Source: Eubacterium sp. UBA3782
GTDB taxonomy: Bacteria > Bacillota > Clostridia > Lachnospirales > Lachnospiraceae
Length of the DNA: 29,270 bases
Assembly: GCA_002368795.1 (NCBI GenBank)
Contig: DFFG01000009.1
Coordinates: 43,996-73,265 of the forward strand
Reading direction: 5' to 3'
The notes beneath the pieces were generated by a model. That model ran no database searches. It was not told the DNA's origin and saw only the letters and a list, made by a program, of their open reading frames with translations. The translations under genes and the position numbers were made by a program. Positions 23,216 through 29,270 of the stretch are shown here, one piece after another. The stretch's first letter is position 1; each line of letters begins with the position of its first letter.

Positions 23216-25593
23216 CTACATCTTATGCCCGCACGGACGCCTCCAAAAAGCGACGTGCCGGAAACCCGCTGCGGCGCCGCCATCTGCGTGAGCTTCGGGC
23301 GGAGTTTGGCAAATACCTGGTCATTTTTCTGCTGATGATGCTGACGATCGGCCTGTGCTCGGGCTACCTGGTCGCCGACGGCAGCATGATCACGGCCTAC
23401 AACGAAAGCTTCGAAAAATACAACATTGAAAACGGCAACTTTTCTCTGGAAAAGAAGGCCTCTCCCGCCCAGCAAAAGGCCATCGAGGAGGAGGGCGGCA
23501 TCCGGATCTATGAGCTGTTCTACACAGAAAAGGAGCTCACCAGCGGATCGGTCCTCCGCCTGTTCCGAAACCGCAGCACCGTCGATCTTCCCTGCGTCAT
23601 GCGCGGACGCCTGCCCGAGGGTCCCGGCGAGATCGCCCTTGACCGGATGTTTGCCTCAAACAATTCGATCCAGGTCGGCGATACCATCACCTTTGCCGAC
23701 GGCAGCGCCTCCTGCACCGTCACCGGCCTTGTCGCCCTGTCGGATTACAGCACCATGTTCCGGAACAATACCGACACCATGTTTGACGCGCTGACCTTCG
23801 GCGTGGCCATCCTGGACGATACGGATTTTGCCGCTGTCGATCCGGATCTGATGACCTGGAACTATGCGTGGAAATATGAGCAGGAGCCATCTTCTGAGGC
23901 AGAAGAGGAGGATAGAGCCGCAGATCTTATGCAGATCATCTTCCGCAGCGCCTCTCTGACCTCCTTCGTCCCCCGCTATGCCAACCAGGCGATCAACTTT
24001 ACCGGCAATGACATGGGCTCTGACCGGGCAATGGTCATAACCATCCTGTACATGGTGATCGTGATCATGGCCTTTGTCTTTGGCGTAACTGCCTCCAATA
24101 CGGTTGTAAAAGAAGCCTCTGCCATCGGAACCCTCCGCGCCATGGGGTACACGTCCGGCGAACTGACCGTGCACTACATGGCCATGCCGCTGCTCACTGC
24201 CCTTGCGGGCGCCCTTGCCGGAAACATCCTCGGCTATACTGTTTTCAAGGATTTCTGCGCGTGGCTCTACTACAACAGCTACAGTCTGCCGACCTACGTC
24301 ACTTTGTGGAATGCCGATGCCTTCATCCAAACGACCGTGGTGCCGCTGCTGATGATGGCCGTCATCACATTCCTGATCCTGCGTCTGAAACTCCGTCTTC
24401 CCCCGCGCAGCTTCCTCCGGGGTGAGCTGTCCGTCCGACGGCAGCAAAAGGCGCCGTACCTTCCTGCCGCGCTTCCCTTCTTCAGCCGGTTCCGCCTGCG
24501 CATTCTCCTGCAGAATGCCGGCAATTATCTGGTGCTGTATATCGGGATCCTGTTTGCAAATGTAATCCTCCTGTTCGGACTGGCGCTTCCCGATGTGCTG
24601 AAAAACTATCAGGCGGAGATCCAGAACAACATGCTCGCCGACTATACCTACATCCTCTCTGTACCGGTCGCCGCCCTTGACGAGAACCACAAACTCAGCA
24701 GCTTTTTGAACATGCTTGTCTTCGCCGACAGCGTGCAGACGGATAACCCGGACGCCGAAAAATTCTCGGCCGGCGCGCTGATGACCACCTTTGAAGAATA
24801 CCGGCCGGAAGAGATCATGCTCTATGGCGTGGAGCCAGACAGCCGCTACGTCTCTCTGCCCCTTGAGAGCATGGATCCGGATGAAGTGTACATCTCCTCG
24901 GCCCTTAGCGAAAAATACCTGCTCCGCCCGGGCGATACCCTGACTCTGTCGGAAAAATATGAGGATACGCGCTATTCCTTCCATGTGGCCGGCGTCTACG
25001 ACTATATGGGCGGTCTGGTGGTCTTCATGGACCGAACGGCGATGAACGATCTTTTTTCCTATGGAAAAGAATACTTCAGCGGCTATTTCTCCTCCTCACC
25101 GATCACAGATATCGACCCGTCCTGTATCGGTTCCGTTCTGGATCTGGAGGCTCTGACTGCCGTCTCCCGCCAGCTGGATCATTCCATGGGCGACTTCATG
25201 TATGTGCTGGATGCCTTTGCGGTGGCGATCTTCATGATCGTGATCTATCTGCTTTCCCGGATCATCATTGAGAAAAATGCCCATTCCATCTCGATGGTCA
25301 AGATCATGGGATACACCGACCGGGAGATCAGCCGCCTGTATATCCGCTCGACCACCATCTTCGTATTTCTGTCCATCCTGATCTCCCTTCCCCCGGTGAC
25401 CATTGCGCTCAGGCAGATCTTCCGGTCGATCCTGATGGATCAGATGTCCGGCTGGCTGCCGCTTCACCTGAACAACAACCTGTACGTAAAGCTGATCCTG
25501 ATCGGGATCTGCACCTACAGCGTGGTCGCCTTCCTGGAGTTCCGGAAGATCCGGCAGGTCCCGATGGACGAAGCCCTGAAAAATGTGGAATAA
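23209..25593 (+). CDS. FtsX-family ABC transporter permease (794 aa)
   Basis: The start ATG 23209 overlaps the end of the ATPase gene. After a basic N-terminus (SKKRRAGNPLRRR) comes helix 1 at ~36-55, a large outside domain of about 220 residues, then three helices in a first FtsX core (~275-400: ILYMVIVIMAFVFGVTASN, ASAIGTLRAMGYTSGEL), a single helix ~440-465, a second outside domain, and a second FtsX core with three helices at the C-terminus (IIIEKNAHSISMVKIMGYTD). The duplicated FtsX core and big extracytoplasmic domains match transporters that export peptides or lipids, or that drive envelope enzymes. The cargo cannot be read from sequence. Confidence 0.93.
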   Translation: MVTTSYARTDASKKRRAGNPLRRRHLRELRAEFGKYLVIFLLMMLTIGLCSGYLVADGSMITAYNESFEKYNIENGNFSLEKKASPAQQKAIEEEGGIRIYELFYTEKELTSGSVLRLFRNRSTVDLPCVMRGRLPEGPGEIALDRMFASNNSIQVGDTITFADGSASCTVTGLVALSDYSTMFRNNTDTMFDALTFGVAILDDTDFAAVDPDLMTWNYAWKYEQEPSSEAEEEDRAADLMQIIFRSASLTSFVPRYANQAINFTGNDMGSDRAMVITILYMVIVIMAFVFGVTASNTVVKEASAIGTLRAMGYTSGELTVHYMAMPLLTALAGALAGNILGYTVFKDFCAWLYYNSYSLPTYVTLWNADAFIQTTVVPLLMMAVITFLILRLKLRLPPRSFLRGELSVRRQQKAPYLPAALPFFSRFRLRILLQNAGNYLVLYIGILFANVILLFGLALPDVLKNYQAEIQNNMLADYTYILSVPVAALDENHKLSSFLNMLVFADSVQTDNPDAEKFSAGALMTTFEEYRPEEIMLYGVEPDSRYVSLPLESMDPDEVYISSALSEKYLLRPGDTLTLSEKYEDTRYSFHVAGVYDYMGGLVVFMDRTAMNDLFSYGKEYFSGYFSSSPITDIDPSCIGSVLDLEALTAVSRQLDHSMGDFMYVLDAFAVAIFMIVIYLLSRIIIEKNAHSISMVKIMGYTDREISRLYIRSTTIFVFLSILISLPPVTIALRQIFRSILMDQMSGWLPLHLNNNLYVKLILIGICTYSVVAFLEFRKIRQVPMDEALKNVE

Positions 25594-25633
25594 ACCTTGT
25601 GCCGCCATCAAGGGCGGCAGGAAGGAAGTGCAT

Positions 25634-28135
25634 ATGAGAAAATACGCCAGGCAATGGACCGGTGCGGTCCTGGCCGCAGCCCTTATGCTCAGTGGCTGCA
25701 TGGACACCAGCGGTTTTGACAGCTCAGGCTCCCTGGAAGGAGGCGCCGCCTCAGCCAGAGAAGCCATGACAGAAACCACAGTTATGCCGGATGCAGAAAA
25801 CACGACGGACTCGGCGGCCGCCTCCGGAACCTTTAAGACATCCTCCTCTGACGCTTCGGGAAATGCCGGTGGCGGGGCCTCTGGGGCGTCCTCCTCTGAC
25901 GCTTCGGCAAATGCCGGTGACGAAGTCAGGCCGACAAAGGAAGAGAGCGTAACGGTACGTGCGGCTGCCGACGGCACAGCAGAGAGCATCGACGTGGATG
26001 TTATTCTCTCCGGGGGCAGCGGCAGCACCCTCCGCGACGTTTCCCGCCTTAGCGGCATCCGCAATACCGAAGGCGTCGAGGAATATACGCTGCAGGGCAC
26101 GGATACGCTCCTCTGGCAGTACCAGGGCGAGGACATCCACTATACCGGAACCGCTACGGATCCCCTCCCGGTCACGGAAAAGATCACCTATTTCCTTGAC
26201 GGCAGGGAGATCGCACCCGAGGAGCTGGCCGGCAAAAGCGGCCGGGTCCGGATCCGGTTCGATTTTAAAAACCATACCGCCCGAACGCAGCCCGTCGTGC
26301 GCCGGACCGTAAAAGAAGAAAAGAACGATAATGAAGAAAAGGGCAAGGACAAAGAAAAAAACAGTGACGGAAAGACGGTTACAGAGGAAACGGTCCGCCT
26401 GGACAACATCGCCGTACCCTTCACCGTCATCACAGCTGTGCTTCTGCCGGAGGATACCTTCTCCCACGTAACGGTGGAAAATGGCAAAGTCCTGTCCATC
26501 GGCGGCTACTCCGTCGCCGTCGGAATGACCCTTCCGGGCCTTTCCGGCTCCCTGGATCTGGAAAACAGCAGTCTGGCCGAGGATATGGAGCTGCCGGAGT
26601 ACGTCGAGATCGAGGCGGACGCGGAAAACTTCGCCCTTGATTTCACGGCCTCGGTCATCAGCTCCGGCCTTCTTACGGACGCCGATCTGTCGGGCCTCGA
26701 GGAGCTGGAAACGCTCCGCGGCGACATGGTCCTGCTGGATGAGGGGATGGATGAGATCGACGATGCCCTCGCCGGACTGGAGGAGGGGACCGGCGCTCTG
26801 CTCGACGGGATAACTGCCTACGCAAATGGCGCCAGTGAGCTTGGCTCCGGCCTTGCCGCCCTCTCCGGCGGACTGGCCGAGCTGGATAAAAATACCCCTC
26901 TGCTCACCCAGGGGACAGCCGCCCTCTCCGACGGGCTGGCACAGCTTTCTGCTGCCTTCCCGGAAACCCCGGCGATGAAGGATGCAGACGCAGAGGAGCT
27001 GAAAAAAGCTGCCGCTGCTCTGCTGATAGACATACAGGAGCTGGAGACGCGGGCCGCAGATGCAGAACTGAGCAAAGAAAAACTGGCCGCGATCATCCCG
27101 GCTCTGTCCGCTCTCTCACAGAAGGTGGCAGATATCAAGACCGCCATCGCCGGCCTGAAGGCTCTGGAAACACAGATAACAGAATCCGGCAGCAGCGCCT
27201 CTGCAGCTATCGGCGCAGCCCGGGACACACTGACGGATGCGGATGGTTCTCTGGCGGGCACCATCTCCCAGGCTGCCAGTGAAAAAGCCGCAGCCGCAGC
27301 ACTCGCTGCCCTGGCAGATACAGAGCTGTCTGAAGAAGAAAAAGCCGCCATTGCGGAACAGATCGCAGCGAATACCGACATTTCTGCCGAGGCAGGCGCA
27401 GCCATAACAGACGCCCACTCCCAGGCCTCCGGTCTCCTGGACCAGGCACAGGCTCTGACCGATGCTCTGGCAGGGGCTGGCGGAATCACCGACGGCCTTC
27501 CGGAGGATGAGCTGGACGAGCTGGCCGCTGGTCTGTCAGAACTGCTGGCCGTCCTCGATCCGGAGCTAGCCGGACGCACGGTCAGCGATGCCTCCCGTCT
27601 GGAGGAAGCAGCAAAAACTGCCGGTATACCGGAGCTGCTGGAGGATATGAAAAAACAGCTCCTTCCCTTTGAAAAAATCACGACAACCGAAGAGATGGAA
27701 AAAGCCATCGACACTCTGCTGGCGGACTATGAAAACCTCAAGGGCAGTGTCGATGCTCTGAAAGAGGGCAGCGCCAGTGTAAACAGCGGCCTGGCCCTCT
27801 ACGCCGAAGGCATCTCCCGCCTGCGGGACGCAGCCGGACTCCTCTCTTCGGGAAGCCAGGCACTTGGCGATGGCGGCGGCGCCCTGACAGAAGGAGCAAA
27901 GGAGCTGAACGAAGGCGCAGCAGAATTCCGGGAAGGCTTCAAAGAATTCGAAGAGGAAGGTTTTTCCGAGATGAGCGATCTCGTAAACGGCGACCTGTCT
28001 GACCTGGCAGACCGCATCACTGCCATCCGGGATGCCGACCGGGTCTACGACAACTACTCCGGCCTGGCAGACGGCACAAAAGGCTCGGTCCGCTTCGTGA
28101 TCGAGACGGCATCCATCGAGGCGAATCAAAACTAA
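25634..28135 (+). CDS. Coiled-coil lipoprotein of the ABC operon, YhgE-like repeats (833 aa)
   Basis: ATG 25634 follows AAGGAAG and gives a lipoprotein signal (ALMLSGC, Cys22). A Ser/Ala/Gly-rich spacer is followed by a ~250-residue beta-rich domain (GEDIHYTGTATDPLPVTEKI, GKSGRVRIRFDFKNH), interrupted by a highly charged Lys/Glu/Asp insert (KNDNEEKGKDKEKNSDGK). From about residue 360 to 800 there are long helical heptads of the L..G type (LDEGMDEIDDALAGLEEG, GASELGSGLAALSGGLAEL), as in YhgE/Pip-type proteins. No C-terminal membrane helix is evident. It starts 41 bp after the permease stop and most likely forms an extracytoplasmic adaptor or stalk for that transporter; this is inferred from the operon. 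Confidence 0.88.
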   Translation: MRKYARQWTGAVLAAALMLSGCMDTSGFDSSGSLEGGAASAREAMTETTVMPDAENTTDSAAASGTFKTSSSDASGNAGGGASGASSSDASANAGDEVRPTKEESVTVRAAADGTAESIDVDVILSGGSGSTLRDVSRLSGIRNTEGVEEYTLQGTDTLLWQYQGEDIHYTGTATDPLPVTEKITYFLDGREIAPEELAGKSGRVRIRFDFKNHTARTQPVVRRTVKEEKNDNEEKGKDKEKNSDGKTVTEETVRLDNIAVPFTVITAVLLPEDTFSHVTVENGKVLSIGGYSVAVGMTLPGLSGSLDLENSSLAEDMELPEYVEIEADAENFALDFTASVISSGLLTDADLSGLEELETLRGDMVLLDEGMDEIDDALAGLEEGTGALLDGITAYANGASELGSGLAALSGGLAELDKNTPLLTQGTAALSDGLAQLSAAFPETPAMKDADAEELKKAAAALLIDIQELETRAADAELSKEKLAAIIPALSALSQKVADIKTAIAGLKALETQITESGSSASAAIGAARDTLTDADGSLAGTISQAASEKAAAAALAALADTELSEEEKAAIAEQIAANTDISAEAGAAITDAHSQASGLLDQAQALTDALAGAGGITDGLPEDELDELAAGLSELLAVLDPELAGRTVSDASRLEEAAKTAGIPELLEDMKKQLLPFEKITTTEEMEKAIDTLLADYENLKGSVDALKEGSASVNSGLALYAEGISRLRDAAGLLSSGSQALGDGGGALTEGAKELNEGAAEFREGFKEFEEEGFSEMSDLVNGDLSDLADRITAIRDADRVYDNYSGLADGTKGSVRFVIETASIEANQN
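25841..25919 (+). repeat. Direct repeat in the lipoprotein spacer
   Basis: A 31-bp unit beginning TCCTCCTCTGACGCTTCGG occurs at 25841-25871 and 25889-25919 (48-bp period, one mismatch). It encodes the repeated SSSDAS-NAG sequence in the flexible spacer behind the lipidated cysteine. Confidence 0.85.
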
Positions 28136-28139
28136 AGCT

Positions 28140-28170
28140 GGGTGCCGCACAAAGCAATCGTGCGGCACCC
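28140..28170 (+). terminator. Stem-loop directly behind the ABC operon
   Basis: GGGTGCCGCAC (28140-28150) and GTGCGGCACCC (28160-28170) form a perfect 11-bp stem five bases after the stop. No U-run follows, so it may protect the mRNA 3' end while the next hairpin does the termination. Confidence 0.6.
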
Positions 28171-28198
28171 CAGTCTCTTGCCTGCTGCGCATAAGAAA

Positions 28199-28240
28199 CG
28201 GCGGCTGCCCGGATATTCCGAAACAGCCGCCGCTCTTTTT
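28199..28240 (+). terminator. Terminator between ABC operon and gdhA (convergent)
   Basis: CGGCGGCTG (28199-28207) pairs with CAGCCGCCG (28224-28232) and is followed by CTCTTTTTT on the plus strand. On the minus strand the same stem is followed by TTTCTT, so it may serve gdhA as well. Confidence 0.85.
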
Positions 28241-28301
28241 TCATTTCTTTCCGCAAAACGAAAAGTTTATCTGAACTCCCGGAGGGGGAGATGCAGATCG
28301 C

Positions 28302-29270
28302 TTATACGATGCCCTGTGCCATCATGGCGTCGGCAACCTTCTTGAAGCCGGCGATGTTTGCGCCTGCGACATAGTCGCCTGCCAGGCCGTACTCCTTGGA
28401 AGCATCGTCGATGTTGTGGACGATGTTGATCATGATCTGTTTCAGCTTTGCATCGACCTCATCGAAGGTCCAGGACAGACGCTCGCTGTTCTGGGACATC
28501 TCCAGAGCGGAGGTGGCAACGCCGCCGGCGTTGGCAGCCTTGGCCGGTCCAAAGATTACGCCGTTCTCCTTCAGGTAAGCGGTAGCTTCCAGAGTAGAAG
28601 GCATGTTTGCACCCTCGCAGACAGCGGTTACACCGTTGGCAACCAGCATCTTTGCATCGTCCAGGTTCAGCTCGTTCTGGGTCGCGCAGGGAAGTGCGAT
28701 ATCACACTTGATGCTCCATACGCCTCTGCCCTCATGGTACTCTGCGTTCGGACGATAGTTCTTGTACTCGGTCAGACGTGCTCTCTTGACCTCTTTGATC
28801 TCCTTGAGAGCTGCCAGGTCGATGCCGTCCGGATCATAGACCCATCCGGTGGAATCGGAGCAGGTGACCGGCTTTGCGCCGAGCTGGTATGCCTTCTGGA
28901 TCGCGTAGATCGCAACGTTTCCTGCACCGGAGACAACGCAGGTCTTGCCGGCGATGTCGATATTGTTGATCTTCAGGAGCTCCTCTGTGAAGTACAGCAG
29001 ACCGTAGCCGGTAGCCTCTTTTCTTGCCAGAGATCCGCCGTAGGTCAGACCCTTACCGGTCAGAACGCCCTCGTAGATGTTTTTGATTCTCTTGTACTGG
29101 CCATACAGGTAGCCGATCTCACGGCCGCCTACGCCGATATCACCGGCCGGAACGTCGGTGTCTGCGCCGATGTGGCGGGCAAGCTCAGTCATAAAGCTCT
29201 GGCAGAAGGCCATGATCTCTCTATCGGATTTGCCCTTGGGATCGAAATCGGAACCGCCCTTGCCGCCGCC
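28302..29270 (-). CDS. gdhA: NADP-type glutamate dehydrogenase, C-terminal ~322 aa (5' end outside window)
   Basis: Interconverts 2-oxoglutarate plus ammonium and glutamate. The frame is open to the right edge and begins with GGGKGGSDFDPKGKSD, which carries the catalytic lysine of this hexameric family, followed by FCQSFMTELARHIGADTDVPAGDIGVGGREIGYL. The dinucleotide site VVSGAGNVAIYAIQK and later CEGANMPST and FGPAKAANAGGVATSALEM are typical. Roughly 120 N-terminal residues lie outside. The match in pattern is to clostridial (C. symbiosum-like) enzymes. It ends at TAA 28302, facing the ABC operon. Confidence 0.97.
   Translation of the reverse strand, partial: GGGKGGSDFDPKGKSDREIMAFCQSFMTELARHIGADTDVPAGDIGVGGREIGYLYGQYKRIKNIYEGVLTGKGLTYGGSLARKEATGYGLLYFTEELLKINNIDIAGKTCVVSGAGNVAIYAIQKAYQLGAKPVTCSDSTGWVYDPDGIDLAALKEIKEVKRARLTEYKNYRPNAEYHEGRGVWSIKCDIALPCATQNELNLDDAKMLVANGVTAVCEGANMPSTLEATAYLKENGVIFGPAKAANAGGVATSALEMSQNSERLSWTFDEVDAKLKQIMINIVHNIDDASKEYGLAGDYVAGANIAGFKKVADAMMAQGIV

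Noticed and set aside
23656..24984. Minus-strand frame of 442 codons inside the ABC permease
   Set aside because: The permease has coherent membrane helices and translational coupling. The antisense frame has no start signal or domain.

Overview
The window (about 29 kb, moderately GC-rich) looks like a chromosomal segment of a Gram-positive anaerobe of the class Clostridia, most likely a Lachnospiraceae relative. This is an inference from gene content: an NADP-type glutamate dehydrogenase of the clostridial kind, a SAM-I riboswitch in front of metK, lipobox lipoproteins with YhgE-like coiled coils, a rubredoxin/GltB-type protein, and strong AGGAGG-like ribosome binding sites. I see no rRNA, tRNA, CRISPR array, transposase or phage gene.

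Region 1 (1-10.3 kb, plus strand) is the accessory-looking part. It holds three tandem paralogues of a large secreted protein (the first cut by the window edge). Each full copy has a signal peptide, a Pro/Ala/Glu-rich stretch, a long beta-rich body, an Asp-Pro linker and a conserved C-terminal domain of about 160 residues. Copies 1 and 2 each end in their own terminator. Copy 3 does not: 18 bp after its stop begins a membrane-anchored TIR-like protein whose TIR domain has lost the usual key residues, followed with a 4-bp overlap by an intact TIR - transmembrane - TPR protein. The secreted protein and two TIR proteins therefore appear to form one operon, and this is my best candidate for an undescribed system.

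Region 2 (10.3-17.2 kb, minus strand) carries a small lipoprotein, an MscS-type channel with an unusual cytoplasmic C-terminus, metK under a SAM-I riboswitch with a clear terminator, a cation diffusion facilitator with an extended tail, and a rubredoxin domain fused to the FMN/Fe-S domain of glutamate synthase. A gene-free gap at about 17.17-17.58 kb contains an imperfect inverted repeat of about 217 bp.

Region 3 (17.6-22.0 kb, minus strand) carries a NUDIX hydrolase, murA, an atypical shikimate-kinase-family protein whose 3' end runs into degenerate 61-63 bp tandem repeats, and a uroporphyrinogen decarboxylase/MtaA-like methyltransferase.

Region 4 (22.4-28.2 kb, plus strand) is a tight ABC ATPase - FtsX-type permease - coiled-coil lipoprotein operon, probably a cell-envelope exporter or envelope-remodelling machine. 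It ends convergently against gdhA, which enters from the right edge on the minus strand.
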